From NCBI GenBank assembly GCA_900557435.1, contig USSH01000012.1:1-19254 (forward strand): a DNA stretch of 19,254 nt. The letters run 5' to 3'. A model generated the notes under the pieces. It was not told where the DNA came from, did no database searches, and saw only the letters and a program-made list of their open reading frames with translations. A program made the position numbers and the translations under genes. Position 1 is the first letter of the stretch, and every line of letters starts with the position of its first letter. The DNA is from an uncultured Coprococcus sp. (lineage in GTDB: Bacteria; Bacillota; Clostridia; Lachnospirales; Lachnospiraceae). Shown piece after piece: positions 5,791 through 13,442 of the stretch.

Positions 5791-7284
5791 ATGACGAAAA
5801 TCAGTAGAGATATTCAAGAAAATATCACAAAAATAAGAGCAATGTTCAACAAATGGGGAGATATCGTAGAAAAAGAATTCGTTCTTGACCGAGAGGGCTG
5901 TTATGGCGGCGGCTCGTTCTACGTGGTGTACATTGACGGTCTGTGTGATCATGAACTTATAGAAAATACGGTTATAAAGCCGGTTACCTGGGAATGGCGG
6001 GACGCTCATATCAATAGGGATAACCTATGGGAGAGAATGGTAAACGTAGAAAGTCAGACTGCTGATCTTAAGGTGGAGGAAGATTTTGATAAGGTGAGAG
6101 AGTCTATACTCAAGGGAGACACGGCTGTGTTTGTATCCGGAAGCGGCAAGGCTATGGTTATTTCATCCAAGCGATTCCCGGTAAGAGGAGTAGAGGAGAG
6201 CTCAACTGAGGGGGGAATGCGTGGACCGAGAGACAGCTTCAATGAGAATTTCAGAACTTCCACAGCACTTATCAGGAGAAGGATAAAGGATACCAATCTG
6301 AAACTTGTGCAGGGAACCATGGGTGTAAGATCGGGAACGCAGTATGGAATTATGTATATTGAGGATATAGCGCGGCCGGAATTGGTGAACAGAGTGCAGG
6401 AGGCCGTTGACAAATACTGTATTGATGCTGTGTTTGACAGCGGGATGGCAGAACATCTGATGGAGGAGAGCTGGAAAGAGATATTTCCGATATATCAGTC
6501 TACAACCAGACCGGATAAAGCGGCTGCAGCGCTCACAGAAGGCCGGGTCGTGGTTGTGTTTGATAATTCTCCAGAGGTAATCATTGCCCCTGCAACTTTA
6601 AATACTTTGTTTCAGACGTCTGATGACTATTATAATAGATGGCCTGTGGCTACATTTGCAAGAATGATACGTTATCTTGCCTCGTTTATAGCTGTTGGAC
6701 TGCCGGGGTTATATATAGCGGTCACGTGTTATCACAGGGAATTGATACCGGATAAACTTCTGTATGCCATTGCTGACGCCAGAAGCCGACTGTCATTTCC
6801 TATTGTGATAGAGGTGCTCATTATGGAGCTGTTGTTTGAACTCCTTCGGGAGGCTGGAATCAGACTGCCAAGTCAGCTTGGAAATACAATAGGTGTGGTT
6901 GGCGGTCTCATAGTCGGTCAGTCTGCTGTTGAGGCGGGTATAGTGAGTACGATTGTTGTTATAGTTGTCGCTCTAACTGCTATTGCCTCATTTGCGATAC
7001 CAAATGAAGCCTTTGCGTCCGTTTTCCGGCTTCTGAAATTTATGACGATACTTGCCAGTGCTGTATACGGAATATTGGGGTTTATATTGGTTATGCTCAT
7101 GCTGACATTTCACCTGGCATCTCTTGACAGCTTTGGGATACCTTATCTTTCTCCTGTTGTTTCTTGTGGGTACTCTGGTGATACAGGACAGGACTTTGTT
7201 ATCAGATCACCTATAAAAAAGATGGTGCGCAGACCGTCGTGGAGCAGACCTGGTGAGAGAAGGCGTTTGGTCAGAAAGAGGTGA
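5791..7284 (+). CDS. Spore germination protein, GerA family (A subunit of the germinant receptor)
   Basis: This is the A subunit of a GerA-type receptor, which sits in the spore inner membrane and takes part in germinant sensing and ion release. The soluble N-terminal region carries family motifs, including SSKRFPVRGVEESSTEGGMR, RGPRDSFNENFRTST, LIRRRIKDTNL and SRPDK-like TTRPDKAAAAL, followed by the VVVVFDNSPEVIIAPA segment. From roughly residue 285 there are four to five membrane segments with LPGLYIAVTCYHRELIP and the LREAGIRLP / GNTIGVVGGLIVGQSAVEAG motifs. The C-terminus is basic. The ATG at 5791 follows GGAAAG by 7 bases, giving 497 residues. In-frame ATGs at 5770 and 5776 are possible but lack a better site. 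The stop overlaps the start of the next gene, so the two are translationally coupled. Confidence 0.92.
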   Translation: MTKISRDIQENITKIRAMFNKWGDIVEKEFVLDREGCYGGGSFYVVYIDGLCDHELIENTVIKPVTWEWRDAHINRDNLWERMVNVESQTADLKVEEDFDKVRESILKGDTAVFVSGSGKAMVISSKRFPVRGVEESSTEGGMRGPRDSFNENFRTSTALIRRRIKDTNLKLVQGTMGVRSGTQYGIMYIEDIARPELVNRVQEAVDKYCIDAVFDSGMAEHLMEESWKEIFPIYQSTTRPDKAAAALTEGRVVVVFDNSPEVIIAPATLNTLFQTSDDYYNRWPVATFARMIRYLASFIAVGLPGLYIAVTCYHRELIPDKLLYAIADARSRLSFPIVIEVLIMELLFELLREAGIRLPSQLGNTIGVVGGLIVGQSAVEAGIVSTIVVIVVALTAIASFAIPNEAFASVFRLLKFMTILASAVYGILGFILVMLMLTFHLASLDSFGIPYLSPVVSCGYSGDTGQDFVIRSPIKKMVRRPSWSRPGERRRLVRKR

Positions 7285-8963
7285 TGGTGTTGCAGTATGA
7301 TAAACAAAATGTGACATATAGGGCTTTTTTTAAGTTCGCTTTGCTTTTGTTGACGGGTTCTATAATATATGTAGCTACACTAATACCGCCGACATATGGA
7401 GAAAACTGCATAATAATGTCACTTTTTTTGATGCTAAGCATGGCTTTTGCTTATGTGATACTACTATATGTTGCATATAACAGGCTTGATGCCCACGAGA
7501 GGCTTGAAGGCGCAAAAAGGAAAAATCGCCTTATTGGTTTTATATATGGGACAAGAATGGCTATAAAGTCAGGAATATTGGTGTTTATAGTGTCGGCGGC
7601 TGCCCGGGAACTGGTGCTGAGAAAGTATGGGGAGATCGCCGTTGCCTTGCCGGTTCTGCTGGCGGCTCTTTATATAGGAAGCTGGGGGATGGGAAAGGTC
7701 GTGAGATTTGCAGAGGCAGTGTTCTGGTTCACCGTGGCGGCGGGGGTGTTTGTTTTCGTTATGAGTGTGAAGAACATTCATTTGTCTGAGCTTGGGGCAT
7801 ATACCTTGTTTGTCGAGGAGAATGGTATCAGCTGTACGATAAATAAGGTTATGATCAGAGGTGGATTGCTGTTTCTTGGTTTTACATTTATGGAGATGGT
7901 GATCATCATATATATGAAAGTAAAACATAGGCGTAGGGGAATGCTGATATCGGTGACTGGAACTGCTTTTATTATTGGGATTATTGGTTCGCTGATAGTG
8001 ATAACAACTCTTGGCATGGGAGCGCTGAGTTCTCATTCTAAGGATATACTATATATAGTAGGCGCTATGGAACTGCCCGGTGGTGTAAAAATGAGGCCGC
8101 TGATGCTTGTGTGTTATCTTCTGGTCGTGTGGGGAATGATGGCTATAGCTCCCCATATAGCCTGCGCATTTGAGATGGTGGAAGAAAATGTCTCCGGTCA
8201 TGTCAGGCTTTATAAACTGATATGGGCCGCGGGAACATTTGGTGTATGTATCATCCTGCAGAAATTGTATTCGTCTGGAGTGCACATTGGAACGTCAGCA
8301 GAGTTGTCGTCTGTAGGTATCACAGGCATGATGGGAAGTTCTGTAAATGGACTGTACAGGCTGATTCCGGAATATCTGCTTCTTATTGATGTTCCGTTAT
8401 CAGTCATATTGCCGGTTCTTGCTGTTAGCTGGAAGAAGAAAAGACGGGTATGTGTGGGACTGCTTTTGTGTATATGCGGGGCTTATATGTGTACGGGATG
8501 CGCTTATAAATCCATAGAGGATGTTGATTATGCATCGGTTCTGGTGATTGACAGACAGGATGAACAGGCTGGTCATAATGACAGATCAGATATTGGAATC
8601 GATCACAGGTTTAAATACAGCCTGGTATTTCCAGATCAAAAAGAAGGTGACGGGAAAGAAGGTGATGGAAGTGATGATGTTGAAAAGATTTATAGTGTAT
8701 GGGCGAATTCGTTTGAAGAGGTAAGAGCACAATACAATAGGGAACACGCCAGACAGCTTGACACAAGTCATGTTGAGTATATTGTGCCGGAGGATGAGGA
8801 GGTCCTGTCTGCAGTGTGCAATGAGCTTGAAGATGAATTTGCCACAAGCTATGTCACTGTTGTGATAGAAGAAAATATTATAGAGAAATCCGGGAAAAAC
8901 AATACAAAAGAATATCTAAAAACACATTACAAAGGACAATGTCTTGCCTCTTTGGATAGATGA
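7284..8963 (+). CDS. GerB-type germination permease fused to a short GerC-like lipoprotein domain
   Basis: Residues 1 to about 385 form a multi-pass permease of the GerAB/APC type, the B subunit, with about ten membrane segments (first near residue 13-35). A basic SWKKKRRV is then followed by another hydrophobic segment ending in a lipobox-like MCTGC (Cys about 406). After it comes IEDVDYASVLVIDRQ, which resembles the N-terminus of the GerC lipoprotein subunit, and about 150 soluble residues ending in VVIEENIIEKS. A and B subunit genes are normally followed by a separate C gene. Here B and C are one frame without a stop between them, and C lacks most of its usual length of over 350 residues. 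The frame ends at TGA 8961, but a +1 frame continues sensibly to 9018, so the end looks frameshifted. ATG 7284 overlaps the upstream TGA; GTG 7287 or TTG 7290 are spaced better from AGAGG (7277-7281). Confidence 0.85.
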   Translation: MVLQYDKQNVTYRAFFKFALLLLTGSIIYVATLIPPTYGENCIIMSLFLMLSMAFAYVILLYVAYNRLDAHERLEGAKRKNRLIGFIYGTRMAIKSGILVFIVSAAARELVLRKYGEIAVALPVLLAALYIGSWGMGKVVRFAEAVFWFTVAAGVFVFVMSVKNIHLSELGAYTLFVEENGISCTINKVMIRGGLLFLGFTFMEMVIIIYMKVKHRRRGMLISVTGTAFIIGIIGSLIVITTLGMGALSSHSKDILYIVGAMELPGGVKMRPLMLVCYLLVVWGMMAIAPHIACAFEMVEENVSGHVRLYKLIWAAGTFGVCIILQKLYSSGVHIGTSAELSSVGITGMMGSSVNGLYRLIPEYLLLIDVPLSVILPVLAVSWKKKRRVCVGLLLCICGAYMCTGCAYKSIEDVDYASVLVIDRQDEQAGHNDRSDIGIDHRFKYSLVFPDQKEGDGKEGDGSDDVEKIYSVWANSFEEVRAQYNREHARQLDTSHVEYIVPEDEEVLSAVCNELEDEFATSYVTVVIEENIIEKSGKNNTKEYLKTHYKGQCLASLDR

Positions 8964-9018
8964 TCCTGAGGCTGCTGCAGGGCAGAGGACAGATGATGAC
9001 ATAGAGATCGATTTCTAA
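8920..9018 (+). pseudogene. Probable frameshifted C-terminal tail of the GerB-GerC-like gene
   Basis: In the +1 frame this stretch reads KDNVLPLWIDDPEAAAG and onward to an acidic end (DIEIDF) and a TAA at 9016-9018. It stops just before the ribosome binding site of the next gene. Removing one base from AAAGG (8931-8935) would join it to the upstream frame as THYKDNVLPLW. Codon use matches the neighbours. A true frameshift mutation, a sequencing error or a programmed shift are all possible. Confidence 0.55.
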
Positions 9019-9053
9019 GTGGGTTGGTGGTACAGATATAGGAGGTATTGTTT

Positions 9054-9548
9054 ATGTGGAGAATGTTCAAGGCAGGGATTATGGGCGTGACAATAGGCGT
9101 TATAGGAGGGGCGATAGTTGGACATATATCATATGTGAAAAACTATAAAGAAGGTCTTAACAGGGAGATAAGATCCAGCGCAGTCATGTATAACAATAAT
9201 GAGTCTGATGAGGACAAAGTGATAAGGATAAAGGTTGATTATGATGGGGATGGCAGATCGGATACGCAGTCTGAAAAAATTGCAAACCATGTTGGTAACG
9301 CAATCTTGGACGAAGTAGAGGGGTGGCTTGGCGAGGATTACAGCAGCAGATACAGTTATGCTGAGATGAGACATTTGCTCAACATGGCTATGAGCAGGAT
9401 AGATGAAGCTGCCAGCAGTGCAGCGTACGAGATGGGGGCGGATGTGGATTCTGATTCAAAGCTTTCATATGAATATTTTGATGATTGTGGTAAGGATTGC
9501 CCCGCGGGATTTTACAATACATTGAATGTTGAACTTGTGGACAAATGA
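9054..9548 (+). CDS. SpoIIR-like protein, divergent and shortened at the C-terminus
   Basis: A 164-residue protein with an N-terminal membrane segment or signal anchor (about 8-26). The outer part resembles SpoIIR, the secreted forespore signal that triggers SpoIIGA-dependent processing of pro-sigma-E. Matching stretches are IRIKVDYDGDGRSDTQSEK (57-75) for the family's I-x-H-V-I-A-N-S-D-S...DQ...K block, and YEYFDDCGKDCPAGFYNTL (139-157) for the EYFPTKTYG...LPAGEYEAL block. The family's C-terminal G-x-G-x-N-W-W-C-V...PPLCF tail is absent, and the conserved ANSDS is not preserved. GGAGG lies 8 bases before ATG 9054; a TTG at 9048 is too close. It follows the germination genes on the same strand. 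Identification rests on weak similarity. It could be a non-signalling paralogue or an unrelated anchored protein. Confidence 0.5.
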   Translation: MWRMFKAGIMGVTIGVIGGAIVGHISYVKNYKEGLNREIRSSAVMYNNNESDEDKVIRIKVDYDGDGRSDTQSEKIANHVGNAILDEVEGWLGEDYSSRYSYAEMRHLLNMAMSRIDEAASSAAYEMGADVDSDSKLSYEYFDDCGKDCPAGFYNTLNVELVDK

Positions 9549-9597
9549 ACTAAAGATTAAACCTGGTCGATATCGGGCAATATCAACTAGATAAAAC

Positions 9598-9626
9598 TGG
9601 ATAAAAAGTACAGCAAGTGTTATACT
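9598..9626 (+). promoter_or_regulatory. Predicted promoter of the ddl operon
   Basis: TATACT (9621-9626) is preceded by TGT, forming an extended -10 (TGnTATACT). TGGATA (9598-9603) lies 17 bases upstream as a -35 with 4 of 6 matches. The message would begin near 9633, 58 bases before the ddl ATG. Confidence 0.5.
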
Positions 9627-9690
9627 TTGACCTGTGGTATGCCCATATAGATATAGCATATCGCAGATTAAAGTATAAGGAGCATTTGCT

Positions 9691-10746
9691 ATGGCTAAGG
9701 AAAATCTGGTAGTAATATTTGGCGGAAGATCATCAGAGCATGAGGTTTCCTGCATTTCTGTTCAGACTGTTGCAAAGGCGGTTGACACAGAAAAGTACAA
9801 TATGACATTAGTTGGAATTACAAAAGAGGGAAAGTGGCTTAAAGCTGATAATATAGAGAGTATAGCTGACGGAAGCTGGTATGACAGCAAGGTTACAGCT
9901 ATAATTTCACCTGACACAACAAAAGAACTTATCATTCTTGATGGCGATAAGGTGACGAGACAGAGTGTTGATGTGATATTCCCTGTTCTTCATGGAATGT
10001 ACGGTGAGGATGGAACTATACAGGGATTATTTGAGATGGCTGACATTCCATATGTCGGATGCGGCGTGTTGGCATCAGCTGCGTCTATGGATAAATTCTA
10101 TACTAAGGTTATCGTTGATAATATCGGCGTGAGACAGGCGAGATTTGTACCTGTACTTGCAGAGGATTTCAGCAATCTCGATGCGGCTATGGACAGGGTT
10201 GAGGCAGATCTGGAGTATCCTGTATTTGTAAAGCCGTCAAAGGCTGGATCTTCAAAGGGTGTCAGCAAGGCTGTTGACAGACAGAGTCTGAAAAGTGCAC
10301 TTGATGAGGCTGTTAAGTATGACAATAAGATCCTTGTAGAGGAAACTATAGTTGGACGTGAGCTTGAGTGCGGAGTCCTCGGATATAAGGACAATACTCA
10401 GGCATCAGGAGTCGGTGAGATCCTTGCTGCTGCTGAATTCTATGATTTCGATGCAAAGTATAACAATGCTGAGTCTAAGACAGTCATAGGGGCAGACATA
10501 CCAGCTGAGACAGAGGCAGAGATAAGAGAGGATGCTGTGAAGATATTCAGAGCACTTGATGGATTTGGCCTTTCAAGAGTTGACTTCTTCCTTGAGAAGG
10601 ATACGAACAAAGTGGTATTTAACGAGATAAATACACTTCCTGGATTTACAAAGATAAGTATGTATCCGATGCTCTGGAATGCAAAGGGATACGACATAAA
10701 GAAGCTTGTAAGCACACTTATCGAGATGGCAAAAGAAAGAAAATAA
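9691..10746 (+). CDS. ddl: D-alanine--D-alanine ligase
   Basis: An ATP-grasp ligase of 351 residues that makes D-Ala-D-Ala for peptidoglycan stem peptides in the cytoplasm. Visible motifs are FGGRSSEHEVS (10-20), HGMYGEDGTIQGLFEMADIPYVG (101-123), KPSKAGSSKGVSK (181-193) in the ATP site, and NEINTLPGFTKISMYP (311-326). The omega-loop reads YDFDAKY, with the tyrosine typical of D-Ala-D-Ala rather than D-Ala-D-lactate ligases. The loop after it is short, as in many clostridial enzymes. AAGGAG lies 8 bases before the ATG. The stop codon is inside an 11-bp A-rich repeat. A DUF1934 gene follows after 58 bases with no terminator between, so the two are probably co-transcribed. Confidence 0.96.
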   Translation: MAKENLVVIFGGRSSEHEVSCISVQTVAKAVDTEKYNMTLVGITKEGKWLKADNIESIADGSWYDSKVTAIISPDTTKELIILDGDKVTRQSVDVIFPVLHGMYGEDGTIQGLFEMADIPYVGCGVLASAASMDKFYTKVIVDNIGVRQARFVPVLAEDFSNLDAAMDRVEADLEYPVFVKPSKAGSSKGVSKAVDRQSLKSALDEAVKYDNKILVEETIVGRELECGVLGYKDNTQASGVGEILAAAEFYDFDAKYNNAESKTVIGADIPAETEAEIREDAVKIFRALDGFGLSRVDFFLEKDTNKVVFNEINTLPGFTKISMYPMLWNAKGYDIKKLVSTLIEMAKERK

Positions 10747-10770
10747 AAAGAAAATAAAAAGAAAATAAAA
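10739..10770 (+). repeat. 11-bp A-rich tandem repeat over the ddl stop codon
   Basis: The unit GAAAATAAAAA occurs nearly three times (10739-10749, 10750-10760, 10761-10770). The ddl stop (10744-10746) is in the first copy, so gain or loss of downstream copies would not change the protein. It is probably a product of replication slippage. Confidence 0.8.
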
Positions 10771-10804
10771 CAATAAAGATTAAAAGAGAGATTGGGATTT
10801 TTGT

Positions 10805-11230
10805 ATGATAAATAATGTTACTGTCAAAGTTGTGGGTGAACAGAAGAGCAACAGGGAAGAGAAGGCGGTAGAACCGATAGAGCTTGTCACCAACGGGAAT
10901 CTGCGTGAGAAGGATGGAGTATATTATCTGAAATACGATGAGTATTACGAAGATCTGGAGAATCCTGTCAAGAATCTCCTGAAGTTTAGCCGGGATGGAT
11001 TGACGCTCACCAAGAGAGGTGATGTCAGTTCAGAGATGTCGTTCAGCGTTGGGGAGACTGCGAATGCTTATTATTCCACTCCTGCCGGACTTATACCTAT
11101 GAGTATACTCACTGAAGCATATCAGATGGAGGCAACAGATAAAGGTATCAACATTGCAATAGTTTATATTATGGATTATGGAAATGACTGTCTTTCGTTT
11201 AATGTTCTGAGGATCACGGTTGAGAAATAG
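10805..11230 (+). CDS. DUF1934 family protein (YwiB-like beta-barrel)
   Basis: A small cytoplasmic protein of 141 residues without signal peptide or membrane segment. It has the DUF1934 layout: an N-terminal strand VTVKVVGEQ (5-13), the segment LREKDGVYYLKYDEY (33-47) in which family members have KxxxYYLxYxE, and LTLTKRGDVSSEMSF (about 66-80). After that comes a YYSTPAGLIPM stretch (about 89-99) matching the family's Y-x-T-x-x-G and a C-terminal LSFNVLRITV strand. The fold is a calycin-like beta-barrel (YwiB type) and the biochemical role is unknown. The ribosome binding site is weak (GAGAG or GGGA before ATG). It lies between ddl and the methyltransferase gene, the latter starting 17 bases downstream, so the three form a likely operon. 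Confidence 0.8.
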   Translation: MINNVTVKVVGEQKSNREEKAVEPIELVTNGNLREKDGVYYLKYDEYYEDLENPVKNLLKFSRDGLTLTKRGDVSSEMSFSVGETANAYYSTPAGLIPMSILTEAYQMEATDKGINIAIVYIMDYGNDCLSFNVLRITVEK

Positions 11231-11247
11231 CCGGAAAGGAACTGCTT

Positions 11248-11865
11248 ATGAGTGGTGAAAAGGCGTTTGATGATTTTCTGTCGATAGATACGACGGAATG
11301 CGTGGGGGCTGAACAGCTTTCGGATGATAACAATATATATCAGGCTACATATTATAGGGATCTGGTGACTATATTTGATGCGGTATCAATGGATCCGGAG
11401 GATACTCTTGTGGATTTTGGATGCGGGCTTGGAAGAGTGTTGTTCTATGGCAATTCCAGACACTATTGCAGAACTACAGGTATAGAGGTGAACCGGGACG
11501 TGTATGAAAAGCTCTTGGAGAATGCTGAGGGATACCAGAACAGATTCTACGATCAGGAAGAACGAATGCTGTTCTATAACATGCCTGCACAGGAGTATGA
11601 AGTCGCTGATGGGGATAATTATTTCTATTTCTTCAATCCTTTCTCACCAGATATATTCAAGTCGGTTATAGATAATATCATAGCATCTGTGAGCAGGTGC
11701 CCGAGGGATATCTATCTGATGTTGTATTATCCGACATTTGAGTATCAGAAAGTTATGAGGGATAGCAGATATTTTGTGCTCAAGGATATAGTAAAGCTTT
11801 CAGGGTATGAGGAAGATCCTGACGAGAAGCTTTATGTGTACCACATGTCAAGATATTTCGTTTGA
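11248..11865 (+). CDS. Class I SAM-dependent methyltransferase, substrate unknown
   Basis: A soluble 205-residue protein with a Rossmann-fold methyltransferase core. Motif I is VDFGCGLGR (55-63). Motif II is TGIEVNRDVYEKL (77-89), whose Glu80 should bind the SAM ribose. The strand 4 motif reads YFYFFNPFSP (125-134), with Asn-Pro-Phe where catalytic NPPY-like or related sequences lie. The NPF motif is compatible with methylation of an amino group in protein or nucleic acid, but this is not proof. AAGGAA lies before the ATG, 17 bases after DUF1934. Its last 18 bases overlap the convergent CPBP gene. No terminator follows the stop. The first good plus-strand terminator is at 12507, inside the opposing gene. 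Confidence 0.8.
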   Translation: MSGEKAFDDFLSIDTTECVGAEQLSDDNNIYQATYYRDLVTIFDAVSMDPEDTLVDFGCGLGRVLFYGNSRHYCRTTGIEVNRDVYEKLLENAEGYQNRFYDQEERMLFYNMPAQEYEVADGDNYFYFFNPFSPDIFKSVIDNIIASVSRCPRDIYLMLYYPTFEYQKVMRDSRYFVLKDIVKLSGYEEDPDEKLYVYHMSRYFV

Positions 11866-12810
11866 ATGATCTGCTTCTGCTGAGTGTGGGCGGAATAACA
11901 AAGAATACATAATAACAAGACTTGCCATACAGAGAATGCAGGCTCCTACGGTTAGGGCTGTAAAAAAAGTACCTGATGGGTGTCCTGATGCGCCGGCAGT
12001 TACAGACAGATCAGAGAATATGCTGTCGATCATATAGGATGAGATGTTTACGGTCATATGCAGGAATATGGCAGGCAGCAGAGAAGATGTCCATACTGTT
12101 ATGAGAGCCAGAATGATCCCTGAGGGAACTGCATAGCAGAACTGTACGACATTGCCGTGAAACAGTCCAAATAATAAGGCAGATATGAATATCGCGCAGA
12201 CATTGCAGTATTTGGACCTTGAGCTATATTTGTAAGGTGCTGTACGTGTGAGTAAAGTTTGAAAGAACCGCTGGAGCGCTCTCAGAGATATCCCCCTGAA
12301 TACAAGCTCCTCGGCAACCGGGGCAACAAGCATGACTGTTGCAACCCGGAGTATACCATTGTTCAGAGAAAATGACTTTTCAACCATGGCCTTATAGTCT
12401 TTTAGAAGATTCGGATTGTGTATATCGATTATATTCAGGATACCGGTAGATAAGAGCTGGATGGATATCCCGGTGATCAGTAAAAGAATACAGAGAATAA
12501 AAATTCGCAGAGGTGACATCTTTTTCATCTCTGCTTTTTTTATCTGATTTTCATAATGGCAGATGGATGGCTCAGTGGGTATACTGCTGTCATGGAGCAG
12601 CTGCGGATACCTGAAAAAGGCAAATATACACATAAGGATTATGACTGTATAAGAAAGCAGAGATACCGGAATAGTGGTATCTCTGCTTTCTTTGCTTTCT
12701 TTGAGAAGTATCTGAAAGATTGCTGATATGAAGTCCTGAGTAAATACCATACATACAGGTGCCAGAATAGCAATTCCCAGATCGCGGAGACTTATACGAT
12801 GATTATTCAT
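11848..12810 (-). CDS. CPBP family intramembrane metalloprotease (CAAX protease/Abi type)
   Basis: A multi-pass membrane protein of 320 residues. The CPBP catalytic motifs are intact: APVAEELVFRGISLRALQ (163-180) with Glu167-Glu168 and Arg172, ALLFGLFHGN (211-220) with His218, and LHMTVN (250-255) with His251 and Asn255. Bacterial members are linked to processing of membrane or prenylated substrates, bacteriocin self-immunity and related envelope functions; the substrate here is unknown. A charged cytoplasmic loop (about 70-100) separates the first two membrane segments from the rest. AAGGAGG lies about 12 bases before the ATG. It is downstream of the small membrane protein gene (32-base gap) on the same strand. 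Its end overlaps the methyltransferase gene by 18 bases tail to tail, and it carries two plus-strand hairpins. Confidence 0.88.
   Translation of the reverse strand: MNNHRISLRDLGIAILAPVCMVFTQDFISAIFQILLKESKESRDTTIPVSLLSYTVIILMCIFAFFRYPQLLHDSSIPTEPSICHYENQIKKAEMKKMSPLRIFILCILLLITGISIQLLSTGILNIIDIHNPNLLKDYKAMVEKSFSLNNGILRVATVMLVAPVAEELVFRGISLRALQRFFQTLLTRTAPYKYSSRSKYCNVCAIFISALLFGLFHGNVVQFCYAVPSGIILALITVWTSSLLPAIFLHMTVNISSYMIDSIFSDLSVTAGASGHPSGTFFTALTVGACILCMASLVIMYSLLFRPHSAEADHSNEIS
12507..12541 (+). terminator. Plus-strand intrinsic terminator inside the CPBP gene
   Basis: GCAGAGGTGA (12507-12516) and TCATCTCTGC (12525-12534) form a 10-bp stem with one G-T pair and an 8-base loop, followed directly by seven T residues (12535-12541). 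It faces transcripts coming from the ddl operon, about 640 bases beyond the methyltransferase stop. Confidence 0.6.
12651..12692. repeat. Perfect 17-bp inverted repeat inside the CPBP gene
   Basis: AAGAAAGCAGAGATACC (12651-12667) and its exact complement (12676-12692) flank an 8-base loop. On the plus strand the stem is followed by more T-rich sequence (TGCTTTCTTTG). It may act as a second, weaker terminator for convergent transcripts, or the hairpin may affect translation of the CPBP message. Confidence 0.75.
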
Positions 12811-12842
12811 AATATAGCACAGCCTCCTTCTTATATTAACTA

Positions 12843-13406
12843 TTACATCTTCTGAATCTTTTTAGCACGTTCTCTTTCTTCTTTTGCCTTTGCTTTGGCA
12901 GCAGCCTTCTGCTCCTTGCTCATGTTTGCCTCGGCAGTTTCCTTATCGTACATATCCTGATACTTTCTCTGCTTTGCACGGATTTTCTCGCCAAATGTCT
13001 TCTTGCCAGGTTTCTCAACGATCTTACCTCTGACGTTCTTCACGCTGATTATGTAGATACCACTGACCATTGCTTTTACTTCGCCGCGTACAGGCATCTG
13101 ATCATATATGCCGTCATCACAGATGAGGTTCATGATCTGAGGTCCGATCTTAGCCTTTACGATAGGCATCTTAGCCTTCTGGTAACGCTTTGGAGTCTGT
13201 TCCATAACTACCTTAGGAAGTCCTGCATCCTTCATAGGAAGCATCTTTTTGTCAATGACCAGCATTGTGACAGGCTGTGCCTGTTCCTTCATCATTTCTT
13301 TCTGTGCTGACTGCTTTTTCTGCATCTTGTTGCCTACGATATATAAAGCAACCATTACGCCTATAACGATAACCAATATGATTATCAACCATATCCACCA
13401 TGCCAT
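12843..13406 (-). CDS. Small membrane-anchored protein of unknown function
   Basis: A 187-residue protein I cannot assign to a characterised family. Residues 3-25 are one hydrophobic membrane helix (WWIWLIIILVIVIGVMVALY). A Lys/Gln/Met-rich stretch (27-45) follows, then a compact central part (about 45-130) with LVIDKKMLPMKDAGLPK and a beta-rich end, VKAMVSGIYIISVKNVRGK. The tail (140-187) is very basic and Ala/Lys/Glu-rich and probably helical. The positive residues after the helix predict a cytoplasmic body, which is unusual for an N-terminal anchor and might bind nucleic acid or membrane lipid. AGGAGG lies before the ATG and a promoter overlaps the end of plsC. The CPBP protease gene is next in the operon. 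It may be a conserved clostridial protein of unknown role. Confidence 0.7.
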   Translation of the reverse strand: MAWWIWLIIILVIVIGVMVALYIVGNKMQKKQSAQKEMMKEQAQPVTMLVIDKKMLPMKDAGLPKVVMEQTPKRYQKAKMPIVKAKIGPQIMNLICDDGIYDQMPVRGEVKAMVSGIYIISVKNVRGKIVEKPGKKTFGEKIRAKQRKYQDMYDKETAEANMSKEQKAAAKAKAKEERERAKKIQKM

Positions 13407-13442
13407 GTTAGGTTCCTCCTGAAAATATTGTGTCGTTTGATT

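Noticed and set aside
9563-9590. Hairpin after the SpoIIR-like gene as a terminator
   Set aside because: The stem is interrupted (5 bp, mismatch, 5 bp) and is followed by ATAAAAC rather than a T-run, so termination is doubtful.
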